Counted from the stretch's first letter, positions 1-8,986 are shown. The stretch is DNA of 64,000 bases from Mycolicibacterium sp. ND9-15 (GCF_035918395.1 NZ_CP142362.1:2083501-2147500); one strand, 5' to 3'. Numbers and translations are program-made. The notes: generated by a model from the sequence alone, not told the origin.

Positions 1-2565
1 TCGGAGACCCTGGGGCAGCTGTTGACCCAGGAGCGAGAACGCGGGCTGACGTTCTCCGGGGTGGTGTGGCGCGCCACCGGACCGGGCGCGGACGAGTCCA
101 GCGCCGACGTCACCACCCGGATCGAGACTCAGATCGCCGACCTGCTCAGCGTGGTGCACGCCGTACAGCGCGGCGATGTCAAACTGCCTGGCGGACTGTG
201 GATCGTCACCGAGCGGGCCATTGCCACCGAGTCCGGTGAGCCGGTCGACCCCGTGCAGGCGGCGCTGTGGGGTTTCGGCCGCACCGCGATCAACGAGGAG
301 CCCGCGCTGCGCTGCAAGCTGGTCGACTGTGACGGTTCCCCCGAGGCCGTGGGCGCAGTGGCCGCCCTGCTGGCCGCACCCGTCGACGAACCGGAACTGG
401 CCGTGCGGCAAGGCAAGCTGCTGGCATCGCGGCTGTTGCCATGGGCACGCAGCGGTCATCTCACGGTGCCGCGCGCGACCGACTACGTTCTGGCGCCCAC
501 CGAGCGCGGCGCGATCGACAACCTGCGGCTCATCGAAGTGGACGTACCGGCGCCGGCCGAGGGCTACGTGCAGATCCAGGTGGAGGCCGCGGGACTCAAC
601 TTCCGCGATGTGCTCAACGTCCTCGGCCTGTATCCGGGCGACCCGGGCCCGATCGGCGGCGACTTCGCCGGTGTGGTCGCGCAATTGGGTGATGCTGTCA
701 CGGGGCTCGAGGTGGGCCGGCGCGTCTACGGCTTCATGCAGGGAGCTTTCTCCAGCCGGTTCAATGTGCCCGCGCAGTTGGTGGCACCGGTACCCGAGAG
801 CCTCAGCGCGGTGGCGGCGGCCACCATCCCCGCCGCGGCGCTCACGGCCCGACTCGCGTTCGACTGGGCCCGGTTGCAGCCCGGTGATCGGGTGCTCATT
901 CACGCGGCCAGCGGCGGCGTCGGACTCGCTGCCATCCAACTGGCGCAGCAGCACGGCGCGGTCGTCTTCGCGACCGCCAGCACCTACAAGCGCGCCACCC
1001 TGCGCAGGATGGGTGTCAAGTACGTTTACGACTCGCGCACGACGGATTTCGCCGACCAGATTCTGACGGACACCGGCGGCTCGGGTGTGGATGTGGTGCT
1101 CAACAGCCTCACCAACGAGGGGTTCATCGAGGCGACCGTGCGAGCCACCGCCCAGAACGGCCGGTTCGCCGAGATCGCGAAGCGCGACATCTGGACGCCT
1201 GAGCAGATGGCGGCGGCCCGTCCCGACATCGCTTACGAGATCGTGGCGCTGGACACGGTGACTTTCCTAGAGCCAGAGCGTATTCGCGGCTTGTTGACCG
1301 AAGTGTCGGAGGGGCTGGCCAGTGGCGAGTGGGCTGCGCTGCCCGCCGAAATCTATCCGCTGACCGAAGCGAAGACCGCGTTCCGCCGCATGCAGCAGGC
1401 GCGGCATATCGGCAAGATCGTGCTTCAGATACCGACGCCCCTGCAACCACGTGCCGATCGCAGCTATCTGATCACCGGCGGCCTCGGTGCGATCGGTCTG
1501 CATACGGCGTCGTATCTGGCCCAACTCGGCGCTGGCGACCTCGTGTTGACCAGCAGGCGGGCACCCGATGCGGACGCACAACGGGCCATCGAGGAGATCA
1601 CCGAACGCTACAAGTGCCGCATCCACACCTTCTCGGCCGACGTCGCGGACGGTTCCGAGGTGGCGAAGCTGCTGGAGCGGATCCGCGAGGAGCTGCCTCC
1701 GCTCGCCGGGGTGGCACACCTGGCCGGGGTGCTCGACGATGCGCTGCTGTCCCAGCAGAACCTGGAGCGATTCCGTACGACTCTGGCGCCCAAGGCTTTC
1801 GGCGCCTACCACCTGGAGCGGCTGACGAAAGACGACGATCTGGACTTCTTCATCGTGTCTTCATCGGTGTCCAGCATCTTCGGCTCACCCGGGCAGGCCA
1901 ACTACGCGACCGCCAATGCGCTGCTCGACGGCCTGGTCGCGCGTCGTCGCGCCCAGGGCTTGCCGGCCACGGGCGTCAACTTCGGCCCCTGGGCCGAAGG
2001 CGGTATGGCCTCCTCGGAAGCCGCCGGCGCCAATATCGGTGCGCAGGCCCTGATTCCGCTGACCCCGTCGGCCGCGCTGAGTGCGCTGGCCGAGGTGGTC
2101 GCCAACGGGACCGGCCAGGCTGCCGTCCTCAAAGCCAACTGGCAGCGGGCCGCCAAGTTGTTGGGCGCATCGCGTCCGCCGGTCCTCGATCTGGTGTTGC
2201 CCGGCCCCGAAGGGGAGGCCACCGGTGACAGCGAGTTGCTTCGGCAGCTGCAGGAGATACCGGTACCGCAGCGCGCCGATTTCGTGACCGAGTTCCTGCA
2301 GCGGGAAGTCCAGAACTTCCTGCGGCTGGCACAGCCGCCCGCCGCGACCAATCGATTCCTGGATCTGGGTACGGATTCGCTTATGGCGATCGAGCTGCGC
2401 AACCGGCTGCACAGTCAGTTCGGCGGCGCATTCACGATCAACGCGACCGCGGTTTTCGACTATCCGACCATCGGCGGCCTCGCCGGGTATCTGGTCGGCC
2501 AGTTGCCCGACTCCGAATCACAGCCCGACGAGCCGCAAACCGTCGCGGGACCGAAGCCGCAATGA
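1..2565 (+). CDS. Type I polyketide synthase, C-terminal part (ER-KR-ACP), 5' end outside window
   Basis: The reading frame is open from base 1, so only the last ~854 residues are present. In order I see a KR structural subdomain (about bases 40-480); an enoyl reductase with the NADPH glycine motif ASGGVGLAAIQLA near base 910; a ketoreductase with TGGLGAIG near 1474 and the catalytic SSS...NYATANALLD region near 1860-1925; and an acyl carrier protein whose phosphopantetheine serine is in LGTDSLMAIEL near 2374. ER plus KR means this module fully reduces the beta carbon, as in mycocerosic/phthioceranic/polyphleic acid synthases. There is no thioesterase. The next genes (DapB-like oxidoreductase, then fadE5) match the order known beside the trehalose polyphleate PKS of fast growers, so that role is inferred. 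A Mas/Pks5-like role cannot be excluded from the C-terminus alone. Confidence 0.95.
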   Translation, partial: SETLGQLLTQERERGLTFSGVVWRATGPGADESSADVTTRIETQIADLLSVVHAVQRGDVKLPGGLWIVTERAIATESGEPVDPVQAALWGFGRTAINEEPALRCKLVDCDGSPEAVGAVAALLAAPVDEPELAVRQGKLLASRLLPWARSGHLTVPRATDYVLAPTERGAIDNLRLIEVDVPAPAEGYVQIQVEAAGLNFRDVLNVLGLYPGDPGPIGGDFAGVVAQLGDAVTGLEVGRRVYGFMQGAFSSRFNVPAQLVAPVPESLSAVAAATIPAAALTARLAFDWARLQPGDRVLIHAASGGVGLAAIQLAQQHGAVVFATASTYKRATLRRMGVKYVYDSRTTDFADQILTDTGGSGVDVVLNSLTNEGFIEATVRATAQNGRFAEIAKRDIWTPEQMAAARPDIAYEIVALDTVTFLEPERIRGLLTEVSEGLASGEWAALPAEIYPLTEAKTAFRRMQQARHIGKIVLQIPTPLQPRADRSYLITGGLGAIGLHTASYLAQLGAGDLVLTSRRAPDADAQRAIEEITERYKCRIHTFSADVADGSEVAKLLERIREELPPLAGVAHLAGVLDDALLSQQNLERFRTTLAPKAFGAYHLERLTKDDDLDFFIVSSSVSSIFGSPGQANYATANALLDGLVARRRAQGLPATGVNFGPWAEGGMASSEAAGANIGAQALIPLTPSAALSALAEVVANGTGQAAVLKANWQRAAKLLGASRPPVLDLVLPGPEGEATGDSELLRQLQEIPVPQRADFVTEFLQREVQNFLRLAQPPAATNRFLDLGTDSLMAIELRNRLHSQFGGAFTINATAVFDYPTIGGLAGYLVGQLPDSESQPDEPQTVAGPKPQ

Positions 2566-2571
2566 TTCCAG

Positions 2572-2631
2572 GCCGAGACTGCTGGCAGATCGCCGATTTG
2601 CCGAGAAGTGCGATCTGTCGGCAGTCTCGGC
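2572..2631. terminator. Long hairpin between convergent PKS and DapB-like genes
   Basis: Two 22-nt arms (2572-2593 and 2610-2631) are complementary at 20 of 22 positions; the two mismatches are G-T wobbles on the + strand. The loop is 16 nt. It fills almost the whole convergent gap and can fold on either strand, so a bidirectional terminator is the simplest reading. No T-tract follows. Confidence 0.6.
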
Positions 2632-2644
2632 GGACAGAGTCGAG

Positions 2645-3730
2645 CTAGTAGTCGGCCCAGCGTTGTGCCTGCACCTCGGGCGGCAAGGCGCTCTGCAGTG
2701 GCACGTCGAGCCCGTCGTAGATACCGGGTTTCTGCTCGGCCAGCCAGGCCAGCGCGCCGAGCAGCCGGTTGACGGCGGTGGTGTTGCCGCCGTCGGCGCG
2801 GGTACCGCCCGGCACGTCGGCGCGCGTCGTGATGGTCAACTGCGGGTCGCCGTCGATGATCACGCGGTGGTCGCCGACGCCCTGATCGGGATACGGCCAG
2901 TCAGGCGCACACGACGCGTGGATGCGGGTGATGTGGTCGATGACGATGCGTTCGCGCCCACCCGACTTTCCGATGACCTTCAGCCAGAACGCCCCTTGAG
3001 TCCCTTCCTCGAACCGGCCCATCACGGTTTCGACGGACTCCTCGAGCGGGCGCCGCTCGACCGCCTCGACGATTTCGTCGACTTCCATGCCGAGTCCCCG
3101 TCCGACCAATCGGATGTTGCCGCCCCACACCATGGTCGGCACGGACGGCAGCAGCATCATCGGGGTCTCGTCCATGGGGCCGCCGAAACCGCATGACACC
3201 TTCACCGCGAACGGCTGGTTGTAGGTGGAGTAGTCGAAGATCTCCTGGCACCGGATCGTCTTGATCCTGGTGCACAGGCCCGCGGCGATCACGGCCAGCA
3301 CGTCATTGCCCCAGCCTGGATCGACACCGCTGACCAATAGCGTGGAGCTGCCCTCCTCGGCGGCGCGCGTGAGCCTGTCCAGCCATCCTGGCGGCGCCGA
3401 ACGCGGGTCATACAGCGCGTACAGCGACGGAGTCACCACATGCCGGCCCGCCCGCAGGCACCGCTCGATGTCGGCGACGGCCTCGTCGGGCCGGATGTCA
3501 CCGGAGGCCATGTAGGCGACCGCATCGCAGCTGTTCAGCCCCGAGTCGACGTCCGTCGTGGCGGTCACGCCCGTCGAGCCGCCGAGCCCGGCGAATGCGG
3601 CCGCGTCCGCGCCCGATTTTTCCGGCGACGACGTGATGAGGCCGGCCAGCCGTAACCCGGGGAACGCGACCGTGGAACGAATGGCCGTCGCCCCCATGTT
3701 TCCTGTGCCCCAGACCGCGACGCGAAGCAT
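2645..3730 (-). CDS. DapB-like NAD(P)-dependent oxidoreductase (amine dehydrogenase type)
   Basis: The product is 361 residues from the ATG at 3730. The ORF stays open further upstream, but the Rossmann fold begins at once with LRVAVWGTGNMGATA, so this start (or the GTG two codons earlier) is preferred. The N-terminal fold matches the dihydrodipicolinate reductase N domain, and the length and C-terminal half resemble 2,4-diaminopentanoate dehydrogenase-like proteins rather than true DapB (~250 residues). Motifs seen include SGVDPGWGNDVL and the C-terminal GALAWLAEQKPGIYDGLDVP. In fast growers a gene of this type sits between the polyphleate PKS and fadE5; its substrate is unknown. It is convergent with the PKS and divergent from fadE5. 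Confidence 0.85.
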   Translation of the reverse strand: MLRVAVWGTGNMGATAIRSTVAFPGLRLAGLITSSPEKSGADAAAFAGLGGSTGVTATTDVDSGLNSCDAVAYMASGDIRPDEAVADIERCLRAGRHVVTPSLYALYDPRSAPPGWLDRLTRAAEEGSSTLLVSGVDPGWGNDVLAVIAAGLCTRIKTIRCQEIFDYSTYNQPFAVKVSCGFGGPMDETPMMLLPSVPTMVWGGNIRLVGRGLGMEVDEIVEAVERRPLEESVETVMGRFEEGTQGAFWLKVIGKSGGRERIVIDHITRIHASCAPDWPYPDQGVGDHRVIIDGDPQLTITTRADVPGGTRADGGNTTAVNRLLGALAWLAEQKPGIYDGLDVPLQSALPPEVQAQRWADY

Positions 3731-3877
3731 CGACACACCATAGGCCGCTCGGCCGTGACGATTCTCACAACCGGCGCAAACGGCCAACCGGACACCTGTC
3801 AACTGCGGATTTGCGGCCTCCACCAACCGGGCGGTTAGTTAGGTCGCGGAAATTGTTCCGGCGAGGTTTGGGTTGAA

Positions 3878-3918
3878 GTTACCGATGGGTATAGTTCGGG
3901 CAGTTACTGGTGGGTAAC
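3878..3918. promoter_or_regulatory. Candidate fadE5 promoter and operator (two related palindromes)
   Basis: A perfect 5-bp inverted repeat, GTTAC-N6-GTAAC, lies at 3903-3918. A degenerate copy with the same spacing (GTTAC-N6-GTATA) starts 25 bp upstream at 3878-3893. A -10-like TATAGT at 3890-3895 overlaps the upstream copy. The fadE5 start is at 3969. The core TTACT-N4-GGTAA resembles the palindrome between fadA2 and fabG4. A TetR-type regulator is inferred; which one is unknown. Confidence 0.5.
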
Positions 3919-3968
3919 TTAAGCAATAAGTACCCAACCGTGAGTGGCCGTCTCATCGAGGAGGAATC

Positions 3969-5804
3969 GTGAGCCACTATAAGAGCAACGTTCGTGACCA
4001 GGTGTTCAACCTGTTCGAGGTATTCGGGGTCGACAAGGCCCTCGGCGAGGGCAACTACGCCGATCTGGACCCCGACACCGCGCGCGAGATGCTCGGTGAG
4101 ATGGCTCGGCTGGCCGAGGGCCCGATCGCCGAGTCGTTCGCCGACGCCGACCGCAATCCGCCGGTGTTCGACCCCAGCACCCATACGGTGACGCTGCCCG
4201 ACTCGTTCAAGAAGTCGATGCGCGCACTGCTCGAGGGCGGCTGGGACAAGGTGGGTATCGCCGAGGAGCTCGGGGGCATGTCGATGCCCCGCGCGCTGCA
4301 GTGGGCCTTGATCGAACACATCCTGGGCGCGAACCCGGCTGCGTACATGTATGCGATGGGCGCCGGCATGTGCGAGATCTTTTACGACAACGGCACCGAC
4401 GAGCAGAAGAAGTGGGCCGTGCTGGCCGCCGAGCGGGGCTGGGGCGCCACCATGGTGCTGACCGAGCCCGATGCGGGTTCGGACGTCGGCGCCGGCCGCA
4501 CCAAGGCCGTGCAGCAGGCCGACGGCACGTGGCACATCGACGGCGTCAAGCGCTTCATCACCTCGGGCGACTCCGACGACTTGTTCGAGAACATCATGCA
4601 CCTGGTGCTGGCCCGCCCCGAGGGCGCAGGCCCGGGCACCAAGGGCCTGTCGTTGTTCTTCGTACCGAAGTTCCACTTCGATCCGGAGACCGGCGAACCC
4701 GGTGAGCGCAACGGCGTGTTCGTCACCAACGTCGAGCACAAGATGGGCCTGAAGGTCTCGGCCACGTGTGAGCTCTCGCTGGGCCAACACGGCACTCCCG
4801 CCGTCGGCTGGCTGGTCGGTGAGGTTCATGACGGCATCGCGCAGATGTTCGACGTCATCGAGCAAGCTCGAATGATGGTGGGCACCAAGGCGATCGCCAC
4901 GCTGTCGACCGGCTACCTCAACGCGCTCGAGTACGCCAAGGAGCGTGTGCAGGGCGCCGACATGACGCAGATGACCGACAAGACCGCGCCGCGGGTGACC
5001 ATCACCCATCACCCCGACGTGCGTCGGTCACTGATGACACAGAAGGCCTATGCCGAGGGCCTGCGTGCGCTGTACCTGTACACCGCGACGTTCCAGGACT
5101 CCGCGGTGGCCCAGGCGGTGCACGGTGTGGACGCCGAACTGGCCGCCAAGGTCAATGACCTGATGCTCCCGATCGTCAAGGGTGTCGGATCCGAGCAGGC
5201 CTACGCCAAGCTGACCGAGAGCCTGCAAACCTTCGGTGGTTCGGGCTTCCTGCAGGACTACCCGATCGAGCAGTACATCCGCGACGCCAAGATCGACTCG
5301 CTCTACGAGGGCACCACCGCCATCCAGGCGCAGGACTTCTTCTTCCGCAAGATCGTGCGGGACAAGGGCCAGGCGCTGGCGTTCGTGTCCGGGCAGGTTG
5401 AGCAGTTCGTCAAGAACGAGGCAGGCAACGGCCGGCTCAAGGCCGAGCGGGCACTGCTGGCCACCGCGCTGGAGGATGTCCAGGGCATGGCCGCATCGCT
5501 CACGGGCTATCTGATGGCAGCACAGGAGGATCCGACCCAGTTGTACAAGGTCGGCCTGGGCTCGGTGCGCTTCCTGATGAGCGTGGGCGACCTGGTGATC
5601 GGCTGGCTGTTGCAACGGCATGCCGCGGTGGCGATCGACAAGCTCGACGCGGGCGTCAGCGGCGACGATCGCGCTTTCTACGAGGGCAAGGTCGCGGTGG
5701 CGTCGTTCTTCGCCAAGAACTTCTTGCCGCTGCTCACCAGCACCCGTCAGATCATCGAGAACCTCGACAACGAGGTGATGGAACTCGACGAGGCGGCCTT
5801 CTAA
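3969..5804 (+). CDS. fadE5: Acyl-CoA dehydrogenase FadE5
   Basis: This is a 611-residue FAD-dependent acyl-CoA dehydrogenase of the long FadE5 type. It has an N-terminal cap starting [18 protein letters not shown], then the ACAD core with [38 protein letters not shown] holds the family's catalytic glutamate, and a C-terminal helical extension follows. It performs the first step of beta-oxidation on a broad range of acyl-CoAs. The start is GTG, preceded by a strong GAGGAGGA Shine-Dalgarno at 3958-3965. It is convergent with fadA2, as in M. tuberculosis Rv0244c/Rv0243. A same-length paralogue lies at 33233-35068. A hairpin terminator follows the stop. Confidence 0.95.
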   Translation: MSHYKSNVRDQVFNLFEVFGVDKALGEGNYADLDPDTAREMLGEMARLAEGPIAESFADADRNPPVFDPSTHTVTLPDSFKKSMRALLEGGWDKVGIAEELGGMSMPRALQWALIEHILGANPAAYMYAMGAGMCEIFYDNGTDEQKKWAVLAAERGWGATMVLTEPDAGSDVGAGRTKAVQQADGTWHIDGVKRFITSGDSDDLFENIMHLVLARPEGAGPGTKGLSLFFVPKFHFDPETGEPGERNGVFVTNVEHKMGLKVSATCELSLGQHGTPAVGWLVGEVHDGIAQMFDVIEQARMMVGTKAIATLSTGYLNALEYAKERVQGADMTQMTDKTAPRVTITHHPDVRRSLMTQKAYAEGLRALYLYTATFQDSAVAQAVHGVDAELAAKVNDLMLPIVKGVGSEQAYAKLTESLQTFGGSGFLQDYPIEQYIRDAKIDSLYEGTTAIQAQDFFFRKIVRDKGQALAFVSGQVEQFVKNEAGNGRLKAERALLATALEDVQGMAASLTGYLMAAQEDPTQLYKVGLGSVRFLMSVGDLVIGWLLQRHAAVAIDKLDAGVSGDDRAFYEGKVAVASFFAKNFLPLLTSTRQIIENLDNEVMELDEAAF

Positions 5805-5826
5805 GTTCTCCTGGCTGCACCGAAAC

Positions 5827-5857
5827 CGCCCCCGGTCTCTTCCCGGGGGCGTTTTTT
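5827..5857 (+). terminator. Rho-independent terminator of fadE5
   Basis: A 9-bp perfect stem (CGCCCCCGG at 5827-5835, CCGGGGGCG at 5843-5851) with a 7-nt loop is followed directly by six T residues (5852-5857). It lies 22 nt after the fadE5 stop. Confidence 0.9.
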
Positions 5858-5968
5858 GGTTGGGCGGCGGACGGCGAGCGCTCAACGGCGGACGGTTTCG
5901 TGGCTCGAATCTGTACCTGAGTGAGCGCTCGTCCCCGTCGCGGCGGTGTGGCTAGCCGCACCGGGCGC

Positions 5969-6074
5969 AAAAAGGGCGGGTTCGGGAGGGCACTAGGTGC
6001 GTCACATCAGTCTCGCGCGGTCGGCTTTCACCCCTTGCCGACTCTTCGGAACAGCCACTCCCGAACCCGTCGTG
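5969..6074 (-). ncRNA. Candidate small structured RNA between fadE5 and fadA2
   Basis: The minus strand has a 12-bp perfect outer stem (CGGGTTCGGGAG at 6069-6058 and its complement at 5988-5977), followed by CCCTTTTT (T5 at 5973-5969). Inside are two further hairpins: GTCGGC/GCCGAC around an 11-nt loop containing GGGGTGAA, and GCAC/GTGC. A -10-like TACGAT lies at 6086-6081, placing a start near 6074 and giving a ~106-nt RNA. No ORF of interest is present. In M. tuberculosis the small RNA F6 lies beside fadA2, though on its 5' side; homology is untested. The 457-bp gap 5805-6261 otherwise holds only the fadE5 terminator and the hairpin at 6164-6203. Confidence 0.5.
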
Positions 6075-6163
6075 CGATCGATCGTACGCCGGTCTTCTAG
6101 ATCACACCAGAGCGAATTTTGTACCTGCGATGGCTGATCGCCAGGCCCCACAAGGTAAGAGCC

Positions 6164-6203
6164 CCGTACTGCCATCGGGTCGGGGGGTCAGACGGCAGTA
6201 CGG
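6164..6203. repeat. Perfect 10-bp inverted repeat downstream of fadA2
   Basis: CCGTACTGCC (6164-6173) pairs perfectly with GGCAGTACGG (6194-6203) across a 20-nt G-rich loop. It lies 58 nt past the fadA2 stop and could act as its terminator, but no T-tract follows on the minus strand. Confidence 0.5.
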
Positions 6204-6261
6204 AGCTATGGGGTCTATCGACGTCGTTGCAACCGGCGTTACAGCGGAGCGCGAATCTCTG

Positions 6262-7560
6262 TCACGACTCCAGAATGGCCGCCACGCCCTGGCCGCCGGC
6301 CGCGCAGATGGAGATCAAGCCGCGCACCGACTGCCCGGTTTCCTGCTTTCGCTCGGCCAGTTGCTTGGCCAACTGCGCCACGATCCGACCGCCGGTCGCG
6401 GCGAATGGATGGCCCGCAGCCAGTGACGACCCGTTGACGTTGACCTTCGTCCTGTCGATGCTGCCCAGTGCCTTGTCCAAGCCGAGGCGTTCCTTGCAGT
6501 ACTCCTCGGACTCGAACGCCTGCAGATGCGCAAGCACCACCGACGCGAACGCCTCGTGGATCTCGTAGAAGTCGAAGTCCTGCAGGCCGAGTCCGTTGCG
6601 GGCCAGCAGCCGCGGCACCGCATACGTCGGCGCCATCAGCAGTCCGTCCTTGCCGTTGACGTAATCCACCGCCGCGGTCTCCGCGTCGACGAAGTAGGCG
6701 AGCGGTTGGACGCCGTGGGCCGAGGCCCACTCGTCGGATGCCAGCAGGGACACCGAAGCGCCGTCGGTCAGTGGGGTCGAGTTACCCGCGGTCATCGTCG
6801 CGTCGCCGTTGCGCACCCCGAACACCGGCTTGAGCTTGGCGAGCTTCTCCGCCGACGAATCGGCCCGCAGGTTGTTGTCGCGGTACACACCCAAGAACGG
6901 CGTGACGAGGTCGTCGAAGAAACCGCGGTCGTAAGCGGCGGTCATGTTCCGGTGGCTGGCCGCGGCCAGTTCGTCCTGGTCGGTGCGCTTGATCCCCATC
7001 TCCTTGGCGGTGATCGCGGCGTGCTCGCCCATCGACATGCCGGTGCGCGGCTCGCTGTTGACCGGGATCTGGATGCCCAGCGAGGCGGGCAACTTGCCGA
7101 CCAGCTTCAGCCGGTCGACGTTGGACTTCGACCGGCGCAATCCCAGCAGCGTGCGGCGAAGGTCGTCGCCCAGCGCGATCGGGGCATCCGAGGCGGTGTC
7201 GACGCCGCCGGCCGCCGCCACCTCGTAGCGGCCCGCGGCGATGCCGTCGGCCGCGGAGATGGTGGCCTGCAGACCGGTGCCGCACGCCTGCTGGATGTCG
7301 AACGCGGGCGTGTACGACGACAGCGCGCTGCCCAGCACGCATTCGCGGATCAGGTTGAAGTCGCGGCTGTGCTTGAGCACCGCACCGCCGATCACTGCGC
7401 CGAGGGTCTCCCCGGACAGGTTGAAGCGGTCGATGAGCCCACCCAGCGCGGCGGTGAACATGTCCTGGTTGGACGCGTTGGCGTACGCGCCGTCGGCCCG
7501 GGCGAAAGGAATTCTGTTGCCGCCGAGAATGGCGACGCGTCGGCGGGTATCACTAGCCAT
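6262..7560 (-). CDS. fadA2: Acetyl-CoA acyltransferase (thiolase) FadA2
   Basis: This 432-residue thiolase carries the nucleophilic cysteine in QQACGTGLQATISAADG, the histidine motif GHPFAATGGR and the C-terminal cysteine motif CAAGGQGVAAI. It cleaves 3-ketoacyl-CoA to acyl-CoA and acetyl-CoA, or the reverse. The frame is open further 5', but the ATG at 7560 is preferred: the thiolase fold starts within ten residues, and a -10 box TACTAT lies exactly 6 nt upstream, giving a leaderless mRNA. It is divergent from fabG4 across only 45 bp, and convergent with fadE5. Corresponds to Rv0243 by order and length. Confidence 0.93.
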   Translation of the reverse strand: MASDTRRRVAILGGNRIPFARADGAYANASNQDMFTAALGGLIDRFNLSGETLGAVIGGAVLKHSRDFNLIRECVLGSALSSYTPAFDIQQACGTGLQATISAADGIAAGRYEVAAAGGVDTASDAPIALGDDLRRTLLGLRRSKSNVDRLKLVGKLPASLGIQIPVNSEPRTGMSMGEHAAITAKEMGIKRTDQDELAAASHRNMTAAYDRGFFDDLVTPFLGVYRDNNLRADSSAEKLAKLKPVFGVRNGDATMTAGNSTPLTDGASVSLLASDEWASAHGVQPLAYFVDAETAAVDYVNGKDGLLMAPTYAVPRLLARNGLGLQDFDFYEIHEAFASVVLAHLQAFESEEYCKERLGLDKALGSIDRTKVNVNGSSLAAGHPFAATGGRIVAQLAKQLAERKQETGQSVRGLISICAAGGQGVAAILES

Positions 7561-7605
7561 GAACCCATAGTACCCACCCTTCTTACTCTGGAGTAAGTTT
7601 GTCCC
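7561..7605. promoter_or_regulatory. Divergent leaderless promoters and operator for fadA2 / fabG4
   Basis: TACTAT (minus strand, 7572-7567) lies 6 nt before the fadA2 ATG. TAAGTT (plus strand, 7594-7599) lies 6 nt before the fabG4 ATG. Between and overlapping them is a perfect palindrome, CTTACTC-TG-GAGTAAG (7582-7597), which overlaps the fabG4 -10. A repressor bound here could block both promoters. The core TTACT-N4-AGTAA is close to the fadE5 upstream site. Confidence 0.7.
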
Positions 7606-8985
7606 ATGGCTACCGATCTGTACTCGCAAATCGTCCACTCGACGCCAGGATCGTTCCTCGCCAAGCAACTCGGCATCCCCCAGCCCGAGACGCTGCGCCG
7701 TTACCGGCCCGGCGACCCGCCGCTGGCGGGCACGCTGCTCATCGGCTCCGGCTCGATCGCCGGCTCAGCCGGCGGCGAGGGCCGCGTCGTCGAACCGCTG
7801 CGTACCGCCCTGGCCGAGGATTACGACGTCGTCTCCAACAACCTCGGCGGCCGCTGGGCCGACTCGTTCGGCGGGCTGGTGTACGACGCGACCGGCATCA
7901 CCGAACCCGTCGGACTCAAAGGCCTGTACAAGTTCTTCACCCCGCTGTTGCGCAACCTCGGCCCGTCCGGACGCATCGTGGTCGTCGGCACCACGCCCGA
8001 ACTCGTGGACAACGAGCACGAGCGCATCGCGCAGCGCGCGCTCGAGGGGTTCACCCGGTCGCTGGGCAAGGAGATGCGCCGCGGCGCAACCGTGAACCTG
8101 GTCTACCTGTCCCCCGATGCCAAGCCGGCCGCGACGGGTCTGGAGTCGACGATGCGGTTCCTGCTGTCGGGTAAGTCCGCCTACGTCGACGGACAGGTGC
8201 TTCGGGTCGGGGCCGACGACGCGGCGCCGCCGGCAGACTGGGACCGGCCGCTGGACGGCAAGGTCGCGATCGTGACCGGTGCTGCCCGCGGCATCGGCGC
8301 GACGATCGCCGAGGTGTTCTCGCGCGACGGCGCGAAGGTGGTCTGCATCGACGTAGAGCAGGCCGCCGACGCGCTGGGCCAGACGGCCTCCAAGGTGAGC
8401 GGCACCGCGTTGACCCTCGACGTGACCGCCGACGACGCGGTCGACAAGATCACCGAACATCTCCGTGACAACCACGGTGGACGCGTCGACATCCTGGTCA
8501 ACAACGCCGGTATCACCCGCGACAAGCTGTTGGCCAACATGGATGAGGCGCGCTGGGACTCCGTCATCGCGGTGAATCTTATTGCGCCGCTTGCACTTGC
8601 GGAGGGACTGGTGAACAACGGCACGCTCGGCGAGGGCGGCCGGGTGGTCGGACTGTCATCGATGGCGGGTATCGCGGGTAACCGCGGCCAGACCAACTAC
8701 GCCGCCACCAAGGCGGGCATGATCGGGCTCACCGACAGCCTCTCGGCGGCCTACGCCGACAAGGGCATCACGGTCAACGCGGTCGCGCCCGGGTTCATCG
8801 AGACCAAGATGACCGAGGCGATCCCGCTGGCGACCCGCGAGGTGGGCCGGCGACTGAATTCGCTATACCAGGGCGGCCAGCCGGTCGACGTCGCCGAGAC
8901 CATCGCGTACTTCGCCAGCCCCGCGTCGAACGCCGTCACCGGCAACACCGTGCGGGTGTGCGGCCAAGCGTGGCTGGGAGCGTGA
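7606..8985 (+). CDS. fabG4: 3-oxoacyl reductase FabG4 (high-molecular-weight FabG)
   Basis: This 459-residue protein has an N-terminal flavodoxin/Rossmann-like domain (about 1-205) and a C-terminal short-chain dehydrogenase domain. The SDR part shows TGAARGIG for cofactor binding, [10 protein letters not shown], catalytic serine in LSSMAGIAG and NYAATKAG with the Tyr-Lys pair. The family reduces 3-ketoacyl-CoAs with NADH. There is no Shine-Dalgarno; the ATG sits 6 nt after a -10 box. The stop is separated by one base from htdX, so the two are co-translated and supply consecutive reduction and dehydration (or reverse) steps. Corresponds to Rv0242c. Confidence 0.94.
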   Translation: MATDLYSQIVHSTPGSFLAKQLGIPQPETLRRYRPGDPPLAGTLLIGSGSIAGSAGGEGRVVEPLRTALAEDYDVVSNNLGGRWADSFGGLVYDATGITEPVGLKGLYKFFTPLLRNLGPSGRIVVVGTTPELVDNEHERIAQRALEGFTRSLGKEMRRGATVNLVYLSPDAKPAATGLESTMRFLLSGKSAYVDGQVLRVGADDAAPPADWDRPLDGKVAIVTGAARGIGATIAEVFSRDGAKVVCIDVEQAADALGQTASKVSGTALTLDVTADDAVDKITEHLRDNHGGRVDILVNNAGITRDKLLANMDEARWDSVIAVNLIAPLALAEGLVNNGTLGEGGRVVGLSSMAGIAGNRGQTNYAATKAGMIGLTDSLSAAYADKGITVNAVAPGFIETKMTEAIPLATREVGRRLNSLYQGGQPVDVAETIAYFASPASNAVTGNTVRVCGQAWLGA

Positions 8986-8986
8986 C

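Noticed and set aside
1..2565. Reading the PKS as mycocerosic acid synthase (mas)
   Set aside because: ER-KR-ACP alone cannot distinguish Mas, Pks5, Pks2 or the polyphleate PKS; the neighbouring genes favour the last, so no symbol was given.
3791..3803. 13-nt GTTGACAGGTGTC (minus strand) identical to 57090-57102, the fadD4 palindrome
   Set aside because: Shared 13-mers are expected by chance in 64 kb of GC-rich DNA; only the 57091 copy is a full palindrome at a promoter.
3879..5012. 377-codon minus-strand ORF across fadE5
   Set aside because: Mirror frame of a well-supported FadE5 gene, His/Arg/Leu-rich without any motif; high-GC shadow.
5977..6069. GGGGTGAA within the structured RNA recalls a conserved piece of the c-di-AMP (ydaO) riboswitch
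   Set aside because: No gene follows it in the sense direction and the rest of the riboswitch core is absent.
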